NCBI GenBank assembly: GCA_034440155.1
Contig: JAWXBN010000109.1
Coordinates: 1-39,028 of the forward strand
From: Verrucomicrobiota bacterium
GTDB taxonomy: Bacteria; Verrucomicrobiota; Verrucomicrobiia; JAWXBN01
Reading direction: 5' to 3'
Length of the DNA stretch: 39,028 bases
Made by a program: the position numbers and the translations under genes. Under the pieces are notes generated by a model. That model worked only from the letters and a program-made list of their open reading frames with translations, was not told the DNA's origin and made no database searches. This document shows positions 8,345-17,697 of the stretch, one piece after another; positions within the stretch are counted from its first letter, which is position 1, and every line of letters begins with the position of its first letter.

Positions 8345-9238
8345 ATGAATCAACCCTCGACAATAGATAAAAGTATTTTCGCAATCGTCGAGAGTCTTGC
8401 CTTTCTGGCAGAGTCCACGGTGGAAGGTTTTTTGACCGGGCTGCACCGTAGTCCTTTTACAGGATTTAGCACAGAGTTTGACTCTTATCGCCCGTACATA
8501 CAGGGGGATGGCTTGCGGCAGGTGGATTGGAAAGTCTGGGCAAGGACAGATAAACTCTACGTGAAACAATTTGAAGACCAGACGAATATGCCGGTTTGGA
8601 TATTCCTCGACGGTTCAGCATCGATGGATTTCGGCAAAGGAACGGGAAATAAATTCACACGTGCCTGCCAAATAGCTGCAGCCTTAGCTTATCTGATGAA
8701 TCGCCAGCATGATGCTGCGGGACTGGTGATTTACGGGGGGACGAGGCCTGTTACTGTCCCTCCTGCCACGACGCGGGATCACTTGAATGATCTTTTTCTC
8801 GCATTGGCCCGTGAAAAGATCACGGGCAATAAGGATGAGACAGGAGTCCTAATGTCATTACTCCCGATGATTCGACGCAAAGGGATCAGTGTGGTCATCT
8901 CGGATTGTCTCGCTCCCGCTGCGCACCTGCGCGCCTTTCTCAAAGGGTTAAGAGCCCAAAGACAGGAAGTGATTCTTTTCCATATCATGAGCCCGTCCGA
9001 GTGTGATCTCGGGGAATACAATGGGGCCTTTGTCATGCAGGATCGGGAAACTGGCGAGGAGTTACTGGTGGATGCTCATGCTTACCGTAAACGGTATGCT
9101 AAAATCGTCCGCGATTTCCGTGAGGAATTCGCGACCCTCTGTCAGGAGGAGGAAGCTGGGTATCATTTTATCAGGACGGATGATTCCTTGGAGAAAGCAC
9201 TCCTGGAGTATTTTAGTAGACGTGTGGAGATTCTCTAA
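8345..9238 (+). CDS. DUF58 domain protein (vWA-like partner of MoxR)
   Basis: 297 residues. The DUF58 hallmark spans 48-77 (YRPYIQGDGLRQVDWKVWAR) and ends in KQFED. A vWA-type metal site follows at DGSASM (89-94). In many bacteria DUF58 proteins are encoded directly behind MoxR and are thought to be its client or adaptor. There is no membrane segment, so it should be cytoplasmic or membrane-attached through the BatA-like neighbour. The ATG lies 25 bp after the moxR stop. No strong ribosome site is visible. Confidence 0.93.
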   Translation: MNQPSTIDKSIFAIVESLAFLAESTVEGFLTGLHRSPFTGFSTEFDSYRPYIQGDGLRQVDWKVWARTDKLYVKQFEDQTNMPVWIFLDGSASMDFGKGTGNKFTRACQIAAALAYLMNRQHDAAGLVIYGGTRPVTVPPATTRDHLNDLFLALAREKITGNKDETGVLMSLLPMIRRKGISVVISDCLAPAAHLRAFLKGLRAQRQEVILFHIMSPSECDLGEYNGAFVMQDRETGEELLVDAHAYRKRYAKIVRDFREEFATLCQEEEAGYHFIRTDDSLEKALLEYFSRRVEIL

Positions 9239-9240
9239 CC

Positions 9241-11322
9241 GTGTGGGGATCTTTGACACTGGTTAATGCTGCTTTCCTCTTGGGGCTTTTGGCCTTATCC
9301 ATCCCGGTGATTATCCATCTTTTGATCCGCCGCCGTTTCAAAAAAATGCCCTTTAGCACACTGCGATTTTTCCTCGACCGGGATCCAAAGCTGCGACACC
9401 GTTCGCCCTCGAATCTCCTTTTGTTGTTATTACGTCTGATTCTTTTTGGTTTGATCGTGGCGGCATTTACCAGGCCATTCCTGCCGGTCCCTGGCCAACC
9501 GCAGCATGAGGAGGAAAAACCGCGCCAGATTGTTTTAATTCTCGATACGACGGCCAGTATGACCATGGAAAGCCGGGTGGGCTCACGTTGGCATCAAGCT
9601 CGGGCCCTTGCACAAAATGCTGTGAAGGGTTTATCCCCAAAGGACTCAATGGCATTAGTCCTGCCCGGAGACCCTCCTGAGACAAAGGTGCCTATGGGCG
9701 CGCCGGAAAAAGTCGCCAGCATGCTGGATTCACTGGAGGCCGGGCCGACGACCGGGGAATTGTCGATGGCCCTTGATCACGCGGTCAAACTCCTCGCTGT
9801 GGGAAATGCCTCTGCTCAAAAAGAAATCAGGATTATCAGCGATCTTCAGGCTTCCACTCTCGGGGAATGGAAGAGCAAACCAGTGCCCTCTGATATTAAG
9901 ATTAAAATCATGGGGCTTTCAGAATTCAGCCTGGCTAATGCCTCCATTACCGGTATCGATTGGTCAGGGGTCCGGAGGCTTAATGCCGCGGTATTGGTCA
10001 AAAATGAATCTGAAAATGAAGTTTTACCGGCACGGAAAATACAGCTCTTTGTGGACGGTATTTTACGATCGAGTCAGACAGTGGACCTCCCTGCTGGGGG
10101 ATCGAAAAAAGCTGAGTTCAATCTCCCGGAACTTACTACGGGTCTCCATGGCGTGGAGGTGAAAATGGAGAGTGAAGACGGATTTTCCTTGGATAATATT
10201 TTTCGCCAGGTCGTATCAGTCCCCAGCGTAAAAAAGGTCATGGTCGTCGAGCCAACCCGGTCGGAAACGGTATGGAAACAGAAGTCTTATTTTATTTCAC
10301 GGGCCTTGATGAGTTCCCCGGACGGTTCCCCCGAGGCGGCCCGGTTCAAGATCGATACGTACCCTCTCGAGGGATTGGGCATCAAATTGCGTTCCGACAA
10401 TTATGATTTGATTTTGATTCCTGCCGTAGAGAAATGGTCCTCTGATTCAGAAAAAGAGCTGGAGAAACATTTGAAAAAGGGTGGGGCCATGATTGTTTTT
10501 GCCGGGCCAGATATGGACATAAATCAATATCACAGTGCAGCATCCTGGATGCCGGTTAAATTACGAAAGGAAGAATATAATCAGGATAATCCCAAGTATC
10601 TTGGTCATTATGACCGGGATTTCCCAGCGTTCAGTCTATTTGAAAAACCCCACAGCGGAGATTTGGAGATGGCGGAATTCACCGGGCGATATTTGCTTGA
10701 GCCGGTAGAAGGCAGTCGCGTGCTGGCGAGTTATGATGATGGGGTGCCATTCCTCGTGGAAAGGACCCTCGGTCAGGGGAGGGTTTATTTTGTGAATACC
10801 AGCGCGGACGCTACTTGGAGCAATTGGCCTAAGCTCAAAACATTCCTCCCTTGGCTCCATGCCTTGGCGGATGCGAGTCTAGGAATAGGAGGTACCCCCT
10901 CCGACCATATCAGGAAACCCTATCAGGTGTCTGCCTATACGGATATTCCGGTGCCGGGGGCTATTGCGCAGGTTGCCAAGATTACAACGCCAGGAGGACA
11001 GGAAATGGAATTAAAAATAGGAAATGATACTCGCTGGCACGGAGTCAAACTGATGGAAACAGGTTTTTATCCAATCACTCATGGAGAGGGACAGGTGATT
11101 GATCTCATAGCCGTGAATATTGCGCGTGCTGAATCTGATATGAAAGTCGTAAATCCGGATGTGCTCATGGCGGACATGAAAAGGGTAAATGAGCCGTCGG
11201 TTGCATTATTGTCTCCCACTGCTATTTCAAGTGAGCCCGGGCGTCGTGAGTACTGGCCGTGGATATTGATGGCTGCACTTTGTCTCGTGATGATCGAACC
11301 CCTCATTGCCAATCGAACATGA
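9241..11322 (+). CDS. BatA-like membrane protein with vWA domain
   Basis: 693 residues starting with GTG, 2 bp after the DUF58 stop. The N-terminus (LGLLALSIPVIIHLLIRRRF, TM1 about 9-29) matches the double-TM N-terminal domain of aerotolerance BatA-type proteins. TM2 is about 58-78. A vWA domain begins at LILDTTASM (102-106 as DTTAS; this is DxTxS rather than the usual DxSxS). The C-terminal half holds a second alpha/beta block (GGAMIVFAGPDMD) like a class I amidotransferase-fold domain without a visible Cys nucleophile, and a final TM at about 671-690. A role in a periplasmic or envelope complex driven by MoxR is inferred. Its TGA overlaps the next start (ATGA, 11319-11322), implying coupled translation. 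Confidence 0.88.
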   Translation: MWGSLTLVNAAFLLGLLALSIPVIIHLLIRRRFKKMPFSTLRFFLDRDPKLRHRSPSNLLLLLLRLILFGLIVAAFTRPFLPVPGQPQHEEEKPRQIVLILDTTASMTMESRVGSRWHQARALAQNAVKGLSPKDSMALVLPGDPPETKVPMGAPEKVASMLDSLEAGPTTGELSMALDHAVKLLAVGNASAQKEIRIISDLQASTLGEWKSKPVPSDIKIKIMGLSEFSLANASITGIDWSGVRRLNAAVLVKNESENEVLPARKIQLFVDGILRSSQTVDLPAGGSKKAEFNLPELTTGLHGVEVKMESEDGFSLDNIFRQVVSVPSVKKVMVVEPTRSETVWKQKSYFISRALMSSPDGSPEAARFKIDTYPLEGLGIKLRSDNYDLILIPAVEKWSSDSEKELEKHLKKGGAMIVFAGPDMDINQYHSAASWMPVKLRKEEYNQDNPKYLGHYDRDFPAFSLFEKPHSGDLEMAEFTGRYLLEPVEGSRVLASYDDGVPFLVERTLGQGRVYFVNTSADATWSNWPKLKTFLPWLHALADASLGIGGTPSDHIRKPYQVSAYTDIPVPGAIAQVAKITTPGGQEMELKIGNDTRWHGVKLMETGFYPITHGEGQVIDLIAVNIARAESDMKVVNPDVLMADMKRVNEPSVALLSPTAISSEPGRREYWPWILMAALCLVMIEPLIANRT

Positions 11323-13790
11323 AACCAAACCCAATCCATTCTACTTTACTGAATCGTCTCCAGGGATTAGCCCGTTGGAAAAGGCTGAGTATCCGTGTCC
11401 GCATTCCAGCAATGGGGCTGGCAGGTGTCATCTTGTTAGCCTTGTGTTGGGGGGGAGCCGACTGGTTATTTGTCTTGAAGGACGGCCTTCGTGCATTTGG
11501 TTTTATAATGATAGTCGGACTATTGACTTATATGACCTGGTGCTGGGTGAGTGTCATGAGGCGTCGCGTGGATGATAAGGAGGCTGCCTTAGATGCCGAG
11601 GGGATTAATCCGTCGTTTTCGACAGTGGTTTCCACCACGGCCGAGTATGAGCAAAACCCGGGGAGGACCTCTCAGGATCATGTGGCCAAAGACTGGGTCA
11701 AAATCATGCAGGTCCGCGCCGGGGAAATGCTTGCCCGTTACCGTCCGCCTTATGTGAAACAACTGGGGATAGCCGGTTTTGTTTTTGGCTGCGCGTTCGT
11801 GGCATTAATCCTTTATATGACGCTCTTACCTGAGGGATTGATTTCACTCGCGCGGATCATTCCAGGAACAAAACTTTCTTACACACGCATAGGGATGATG
11901 ACAGATGCGGTCAAAGTCCCCAAAGGCAGCCCTTATCTTATCCAGACGGAGATAACCGGACGAAAACCCGAAGCGGTGATCCTTCATTATAAACCCCAAG
12001 GTACTGACCTATTCCAGCAAATCATAATGGATGAAATTCAGCCCGGGATTTTCTCCTATGAAATCCCCCTTGTGGAAAAGTCATTTGATTATTATCTGAC
12101 AGCCGCAGACGGGGAGATGCCCGTGCAAAATGTCCAGGCTTTTGAGCCTCCGCGCATTGATGAATTCATCATCCGTGTCACCCCGCCTGCTTATACTGGG
12201 CAGGCCCCTTATACTCTGGCAGCCCCAGATGTGAGTGTCCTGCGTGGGAGTGGAGTGGATTACCGGATAAAAACATCCCCCCGACTCAATCACGTCATAC
12301 AGATGCGGGAAAAATTAGAATTTCCTGAGGAAGGACAAGTGGTTTCCTTGGGGCGTTTCGACCAAAAGTTCTTTGCCGATGGTGATCAGTATTGGTGGAC
12401 TGCCTGGACTTCGGATAAACCGGCGGAATTCGCGTATGCGATCATTCTCACGGATCATCTCGATCAAACAGTGACCAATAGTGCGCCCTACCGATTTTCA
12501 TTTGCCGCTGATCGCGTACCGAAAGTCGAGATTACCGAACCCGGGAAGGATATCGCGGCGAATCCGAATATGAAAATCCAGGTCAAAGCAACTGCAAAAG
12601 ATGATTACGAGATTGTGAAAATGAGATTGATCTATAATAAACTCGGGGATGCACCCCGGACAAATAATCTCCAGAATATTTCAAAAGAGGGGTCAAAATG
12701 GATGGTGTCTGGTGAAATCGAGCTCGAGCCCTTGGGGCTTAAACCCTATGAGCTTGTCGCCTATTTTGTCGAGGCTGAAGACAATAACACGTTGGATGGC
12801 CCGGGGATCGGGAAATCCCAGACTTATTTTATTGAAATCACCAATGAGAAAGTGGCCCTTTATCAATCTAAGGGAAGCAGTCAGTCATCCATAGAAACTA
12901 TTAATCTATTGGAAGCACAGAAAAATATTATTTCCACGGCAAACCAACTCATCGAAAGGAAAGAAGAAAAAAAGGCGGAAAATCTCAGCGTGAGTCAAAA
13001 AGTTATTCGTGAATATACCGAGGTATATCTGGATGCCATGAAAAAGACAAAGCTACCGGAGTCGGTTCTAGAAATGATGAGTGAAGCAATTGAGTATATG
13101 AAAGCCTCGGAGGAAAAGCTCCAGTCTGGTAATATCCAGGAGGCGATGGTTCCTGCACAAAAAGCCTTGGCTAATCTTTATCAAGTTGTCCAGCTGACTC
13201 CGGGCAAAAGGCCGAGTGTTATGGGTGAAGCAGATGACGATCAAAATGTGGCGATTCTTTTGGAAGCGATCCATCAATATGGAAAGGCTAAAAATAAAAA
13301 AGTCCAGAAAGCACTCAGGGAAATAATCGATGAAGCCAAGCAACTTGCTGAACTGGAAACTGAAATCTCCACCAAACGGCATCCTCTTCCTAAATTTAAG
13401 GGAGGCAAGAAAGGATCCGGGAATGGTAAGGGGAACGGGTTGACGAATCAGGAGAGAGAACTCAAAGAAAGAGGCGAGCAACTTGCTGCAAAGATCAAAG
13501 CTCTTTCTGAGAAGGATTCCCGAATCAAAAAGGAGCTAGCCGCTCAGTTGCTCGGTGGTATCAGTCGATTTGTCACCCCGCCAGATGATCCACAAGCAGG
13601 GGGGGGGCTTCTCTCCGGGGCTATGGCGATGCCGAATAATAACCTCAAGAATGCATTGGAGAAAATGATTATCGACCTCGGCAGGATTGAGAAGAATTTC
13701 AAAGCTGACCGGATCCAAAATGATGAGTATCCGCAGGAATATCAACCCTATGTAGAGGATTATTTCCGGAAGCTTACGAGGGAGGAGTAG
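11319..13790 (+). CDS. Large membrane protein of the MoxR cassette (DUF4175-like)
   Basis: 823 residues from the ATG at 11319, which overlaps the previous stop by four bases. Two N-terminal TM segments (about 30-50 and 56-76) and a third (about 151-172) precede a long extracytoplasmic region with beta-sandwich-like blocks (FIIRVTPPAYTGQAPYTL; KDDYEIVKMRLIYNKLG). The last 280 residues are helical and charged, with coiled-coil character, a Gly/Lys-rich linker (KGGKKGSGNGKGNG) and a C-terminal helical tail. This organisation resembles DUF4175-type proteins encoded with MoxR/BatA cassettes. Function is not known; a scaffold in the envelope complex is the likeliest reading. An upstream extension to 11259 is open but would overlap BatA more and lacks support. 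Confidence 0.78.
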   Translation: MKPNPIHSTLLNRLQGLARWKRLSIRVRIPAMGLAGVILLALCWGGADWLFVLKDGLRAFGFIMIVGLLTYMTWCWVSVMRRRVDDKEAALDAEGINPSFSTVVSTTAEYEQNPGRTSQDHVAKDWVKIMQVRAGEMLARYRPPYVKQLGIAGFVFGCAFVALILYMTLLPEGLISLARIIPGTKLSYTRIGMMTDAVKVPKGSPYLIQTEITGRKPEAVILHYKPQGTDLFQQIIMDEIQPGIFSYEIPLVEKSFDYYLTAADGEMPVQNVQAFEPPRIDEFIIRVTPPAYTGQAPYTLAAPDVSVLRGSGVDYRIKTSPRLNHVIQMREKLEFPEEGQVVSLGRFDQKFFADGDQYWWTAWTSDKPAEFAYAIILTDHLDQTVTNSAPYRFSFAADRVPKVEITEPGKDIAANPNMKIQVKATAKDDYEIVKMRLIYNKLGDAPRTNNLQNISKEGSKWMVSGEIELEPLGLKPYELVAYFVEAEDNNTLDGPGIGKSQTYFIEITNEKVALYQSKGSSQSSIETINLLEAQKNIISTANQLIERKEEKKAENLSVSQKVIREYTEVYLDAMKKTKLPESVLEMMSEAIEYMKASEEKLQSGNIQEAMVPAQKALANLYQVVQLTPGKRPSVMGEADDDQNVAILLEAIHQYGKAKNKKVQKALREIIDEAKQLAELETEISTKRHPLPKFKGGKKGSGNGKGNGLTNQERELKERGEQLAAKIKALSEKDSRIKKELAAQLLGGISRFVTPPDDPQAGGGLLSGAMAMPNNNLKNALEKMIIDLGRIEKNFKADRIQNDEYPQEYQPYVEDYFRKLTREE

Positions 13791-13815
13791 GTTTTTTGCA
13801 GGTATTACTAAAGAT

Positions 13816-16167
13816 ATGAATCAAATTCAATTTTCACATCACATTCCACCCGTATGGCTGTGGTCAGGCATTCTTCTGGCAGCAGCACTTTTAATCGTGA
13901 GTTATTTGACCGCGCGGAACCGTGCATCCGGGATGCGTTTAGCGGCTTTTCTTTTTTTGAGATTTCTGTGCATCGGAGTGGTGTTTTTTGTGCTCATGGG
14001 GCCCTACCGCATCCAGGAGACAAAAAAACAAGTCCAACGTTCCTCGAATTTAAGAATGGTATCATTAATGGATGTGTCGGGCAGTATGGGTTTAGCCGAT
14101 GGGGGAGTACAAAAGCGGATTGATTTGGCTAGAGGGTGGAGGGATCAAAAGTTCATCCCCCGACTACCAGCGGGTACGCATCTCCAGAGTTATGAGTTTA
14201 ATCATATTTTAAGGGAAGCGGGTAACGGGATGGTCAATGTGACTGAGGGGGGTACCTCCTTGATCGGGGCTTTGACCACCCTCGCAGGATTGATTCCGGA
14301 TGAAGGTTTGGACGGTGTCATTCTCGTCAGTGACGGGGCGGATCATTCTGGGGAGGCCCTCGCTGCTGTTATCGAGCCATTTCATTCACACGGGATTCCG
14401 ATTCATACATTGACTGTGGGAAAGCCTGAGAAACCAGCTGATGTGAAAATATCTGATATCAAGGTCAAGGAATGGTCGAAGGAAACCCAACCCGCGGAAG
14501 TGGAAGCGACGATAGAACAAACAGGATTAGCGGGCTCCACAGCGACACTCAGAATATTCAAGGGGGTAGAAGTAATTTCCAAGGAAACAATCACGCTCGA
14601 TTCACCCCAAAAAACTTTTTCATTAAAGTTTAATCCTCCCACCACGAGGGCCGATGTGTTGACATTAAATGTGGATTTGCAGGGAGTTGATTCATTCCCG
14701 GAGAATAACTCTGTGCCTTTCAGTGTGGAACTCAACGATCCGGACAAAGCCGGTAAACCTAAAATCAAGGTCTTGTATCTTCATCCCCCTGTCGCGGGAA
14801 ATGGTTGGTATGAGTTCCAATTTAAATTTCTCAAGGCTAGTCTGGAATTGGATCCTGAGGTTGAATGCACGGTCATTCAAGGGTGGTATTCACCAGCGAA
14901 TATGCCTGTGGATTATGTGAGTGTGGAGCCGGAAACGGGGTATAAGGCCTATAATATGCAGCATCCTGTCCACGGGTTCCCAAGGACATTTGAGGCACTA
15001 ATGGAGTATGACGTGGTCATTAATGGCTCCGTGTGGCTCAAACATTTCAGTCCGCAGATGCAGAAGAATCTCGTGCGTTTTGTCGAGGAGGGAGGAGGAG
15101 GATATTTTATCAGCGGGGGTGATTGTAGCTTTGGGACTGGGGGATATATGGGATCTCCTTTGGAAATGCTTCAACCCGTGGTGATTGACGGGAGGGCAGA
15201 CATTAATAGTTGGGGCGGTCAAACGATTCCCCGTTTTACCGCCGAGGGATTAAGGCATCCAGTGATGCAGATAGGTGATGATGCGGATAAAAATAAAAAA
15301 ATTTGGGATAAATTTCCACCCCTCATGGCCTTTAACCTAGTGAAACGTGCTAAACCCGGAGCGATTGTCATCGCCGATAATCCTCAGGTGAAAAATGAAT
15401 TTGGATCGGCTTTGATTATGGCCGTCCAAGAGGTCGGTAAAGGCCGGACGATAGCATGGACTTCGGGGATCATGGGAGATTGGGGTATCGGATTTATGCA
15501 GGTCTGGGGAGAGGTGGTGGATCCGTCCAAACCACTCTCCGCGGAAAACTGTGACCGGAGGTATTATAATAAATTCTGGAACAATGTGGTGAGGTGGTTG
15601 GCCGCGCCGAAGCTCGACAATCAAAGAACTGTTTGCACCCTTGTCTGCGAGAAATTAATGCCATCCCCCGGGGAGTCCCTTCCTGTTCAATTATTCCTCC
15701 GTGATCCCAGCCAATATAAAGACTCGATGCGTTGCCGGTTTTCGCTGAGCGCCGCAGACCAAGTGATTTCTTCGTCTGAAGGTGTGTGGGATATGGCTGA
15801 AAAATGTTTTAAAACTAATTTTTCAGTTCCCCAAACCGGTGATTATTTTGTGGAAGCGAATCTCACCGTCGACGGAAAAATATTTGGTGGCAAACGGGTA
15901 TTAGTCGCTTGCAGGACTGACAATAAGGAAATGGCGCAATCCCCAGCAAATCCAAAATTGATGGCGCAAATTGCGCAAGAAACCGGTGGGAAGATTCTTG
16001 ATTTGGATCATGACTATGTGATGGAGCCTTCCCTTTTATCAGGGAGTAGTGAGTACACGGTAAGACGCGAGAAAAAGTCCCTCTGGGATAACTGGGGGAT
16101 ATTATGTGCCTTGCTGGGATTATTATCTATCGAGTGGGCCGCCCGACGCTTGTCCGGCATGGCGTGA
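13816..16167 (+). CDS. Membrane vWA protein with glutamine-amidotransferase-like domain
   Basis: 783 residues, fifth gene of the MoxR cassette. TM segments lie at about 13-31 and 41-62. A complete vWA metal site, MDVSGSM, is at 85-91, with DGVILVSDGAD later in the domain. The central part carries GGYFISGGDCSFGTGGY followed by SPLEMLQPVVIDG, the hallmark of the amidotransferase-like family PF07090 found in such cassettes; that family generally lacks a working catalytic Cys. A final TM (DNWGILCALLGLLSIEWAA) is at the C-terminus. It is probably envelope-anchored with its vWA domain available to MoxR or DUF58. The 25-bp gap from the previous gene fits one transcript. Confidence 0.88.
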   Translation: MNQIQFSHHIPPVWLWSGILLAAALLIVSYLTARNRASGMRLAAFLFLRFLCIGVVFFVLMGPYRIQETKKQVQRSSNLRMVSLMDVSGSMGLADGGVQKRIDLARGWRDQKFIPRLPAGTHLQSYEFNHILREAGNGMVNVTEGGTSLIGALTTLAGLIPDEGLDGVILVSDGADHSGEALAAVIEPFHSHGIPIHTLTVGKPEKPADVKISDIKVKEWSKETQPAEVEATIEQTGLAGSTATLRIFKGVEVISKETITLDSPQKTFSLKFNPPTTRADVLTLNVDLQGVDSFPENNSVPFSVELNDPDKAGKPKIKVLYLHPPVAGNGWYEFQFKFLKASLELDPEVECTVIQGWYSPANMPVDYVSVEPETGYKAYNMQHPVHGFPRTFEALMEYDVVINGSVWLKHFSPQMQKNLVRFVEEGGGGYFISGGDCSFGTGGYMGSPLEMLQPVVIDGRADINSWGGQTIPRFTAEGLRHPVMQIGDDADKNKKIWDKFPPLMAFNLVKRAKPGAIVIADNPQVKNEFGSALIMAVQEVGKGRTIAWTSGIMGDWGIGFMQVWGEVVDPSKPLSAENCDRRYYNKFWNNVVRWLAAPKLDNQRTVCTLVCEKLMPSPGESLPVQLFLRDPSQYKDSMRCRFSLSAADQVISSSEGVWDMAEKCFKTNFSVPQTGDYFVEANLTVDGKIFGGKRVLVACRTDNKEMAQSPANPKLMAQIAQETGGKILDLDHDYVMEPSLLSGSSEYTVRREKKSLWDNWGILCALLGLLSIEWAARRLSGMA
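15966..15976 (+). repeat. Iterated GCAAATTGCNC motif, single copy
   Basis: Exact copy near the 3' end of the vWA/amidotransferase-like gene, encoding Gln-Ile-Ala in MAQIAQETGG. It is the only copy in the whole 8.9-kb MoxR cassette. Degenerate relatives with G at position 5 occur at 13476-13486 and 16417-16427 (both minus). Confidence 0.8.
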
Positions 16168-16205
16168 TTTCCCCCCGTTGGATAAAAGACGCAGGGAGGA
16201 AAGAG

Positions 16206-16703
16206 TTAAATTTCTGTCGAGGTCGAAAGTGTGGGATTGAGGAGGTTATTAGTGTGGGTGAGGGCGATGGCTAGGGCATCGGCAGCATCGAGGGGAGGAG
16301 TTTCCCGCAGTCCGAGGAGGGCACGAACCATTTCTGCCACTTGGTTTTTGCCAGCAGCTCCCGTGCCGACCACGGACTGTTTAACCTTTCTCGGAGCGTA
16401 CTCAAAAACCGGAATGGAGCAACTTGCGCAGGCCGCGATTGTGACCCCGCGTGCCGCTCCTAAGGTGATAGAGATTTTGAAATTTTGCATGTAGAAGATA
16501 CCTTCGATCGCACAAACATCAGGTTTGAATTCCAAACAGATTTCTTCCATCCGTTGATGAATTCTCGACAAGCATAAAGAAACCTTGACGTTTTGCGGGT
16601 TCTTAATGACCCCATAAGCAAGAGCTTTCCAGCGGTTCCGTTCACCTTGGATAATTCCGAAGCCGGTACCTCGCAAAGAGGGGTCTACACCTAAAATTAC
16701 CAT
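16206..16703 (-). CDS. ruvC: RuvC Holliday junction resolvase
   Basis: 165 residues from the ATG at 16703 (MVILGVDPSLRGTGFG). A longer reading starts at a TTG (16742) but only adds an unconserved tail. The four catalytic acids are visible: D7, E67 (AIEGIF), D139 and D142 (LDAADALAIAL). RuvC cuts Holliday junctions as a dimer with RuvAB in the cytoplasm. Odd points: the usual GIDPG is GVDPS, and the motif usually written AIEQVF is AIEGIF. No ruvA or ruvB lies nearby. It converges with the vWA gene and diverges from the GrpE-like gene across 89 bp. Confidence 0.95.
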   Translation of the reverse strand: MVILGVDPSLRGTGFGIIQGERNRWKALAYGVIKNPQNVKVSLCLSRIHQRMEEICLEFKPDVCAIEGIFYMQNFKISITLGAARGVTIAACASCSIPVFEYAPRKVKQSVVGTGAAGKNQVAEMVRALLGLRETPPLDAADALAIALTHTNNLLNPTLSTSTEI

Positions 16704-16792
16704 GAAAGGTATAAGAAAACCGATAAACGGTGGTTTCGTCAATGGTCTTTCGTTGACTTTCAGCCTTAAAAAATCTAATTTCCATAATATTA

Positions 16793-17635
16793 ATGGGTGA
16801 AGAGACTAAATCGAAGCAAGAAGGGCTCGTGGAGATTCAGGGAAAAACAATCCCGAGATCTCCTATTGCCGACTCCTTGGAAATTGAGATTGAGCCACTC
16901 ACAGCGGATGGATTAACCATTGAAATAGGGGATTTGAAGGAAGAAACCCAGAAAAATATTTCATCCAGCCCCTCGAAAGAAAAATCGATAAATTCTTCTC
17001 CTGGTGATGATAGTAATGATAAATCAAAAATTCCTTCGGCCGGAAAAGTGATTGAATTTGCCCAAGCAGCAACACTCCAAAAACTCATCGAAATTAGTGA
17101 TAAAATAAGCACCTTGGATAAGAATGTGAGCATTTCAAAAGATGAAATTGCCAAGGTGATCGAGAAATTTGATACAAAGATTGCAGCAGATAATCATTCC
17201 CGGGAAATGTTTTCCGCTATGCATACGGAATTAAAGAGTTATAAGGATGCCGCCCTTTTTGATATTTTTCATAAACCGTATCTTAAAGATATGGTTTTAG
17301 TTTACGATGATCTTTACCGGCTCCAGAAGAATGCAGAGTCATTAAAGGGTAAATTAAAAGAGTCTGACCTTGAAATAAGCAAGGAATTCAATAATCATGC
17401 GAATAATATTGATAATATTAAGGCGTTGCTTTTAGAAAGCCTGAACCGTATGGATGTCGAGATTATTGAAGATAAATCAGATGTCATTGATAAGCAGTAT
17501 CATAAGGTGGTTAATACACGCAAAACGTCACTCCCTGAAGAGGATGGAAAAATTGCGGAAATTACCAATCATGGCTTCCGTTGGAAGGGCAAATTGCTCC
17601 GACATGAAGAAGTCATTGTATTTAAACAGGAATAA
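16793..17635 (+). CDS. Divergent GrpE-like nucleotide-exchange factor
   Basis: 280 residues. The N-terminal ~80 residues are acidic, Ser-rich and probably disordered. Residues about 85-200 look like a long amphipathic helix region (TLQKLIEISDKISTLDKN), then LVYDDLYRLQ. The C-terminal ~50 residues match the GrpE beta-domain: MDVEIIE ... YHKVVNT ... EEDGKIAEITNHGFRWKGK, ending LLRHEEVIVFK. GrpE opens the nucleotide cleft of Hsp70. Direct position upstream of a DnaK-like gene (62 bp) supports the call. It is longer and more diverged than housekeeping GrpE (about 190-200 residues), so it is likely a dedicated partner of the next gene, not the general GrpE. One iterated-motif copy lies at its 3' end. 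Confidence 0.8.
   Translation: MGEETKSKQEGLVEIQGKTIPRSPIADSLEIEIEPLTADGLTIEIGDLKEETQKNISSSPSKEKSINSSPGDDSNDKSKIPSAGKVIEFAQAATLQKLIEISDKISTLDKNVSISKDEIAKVIEKFDTKIAADNHSREMFSAMHTELKSYKDAALFDIFHKPYLKDMVLVYDDLYRLQKNAESLKGKLKESDLEISKEFNNHANNIDNIKALLLESLNRMDVEIIEDKSDVIDKQYHKVVNTRKTSLPEEDGKIAEITNHGFRWKGKLLRHEEVIVFKQE
17589..17599 (+). repeat. Iterated GCAAATTGCNC motif, single copy
   Basis: Exact copy in the GrpE-like gene, encoding Gly-Lys-Leu-Leu. No further exact copy occurs for the next 6.7 kb. Confidence 0.8.
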
Positions 17636-17697
17636 ATATAGAAATGAATACGATAATTTGAACCAAAGTTCGTTATCTTGAGATTCTGGGAAAAAAT

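Noticed and set aside
16704-16742. TTG-started extension of RuvC
   Set aside because: Adds 13 unconserved residues; RuvC proteins begin right at the GxDPG motif, which follows the ATG at 16703.
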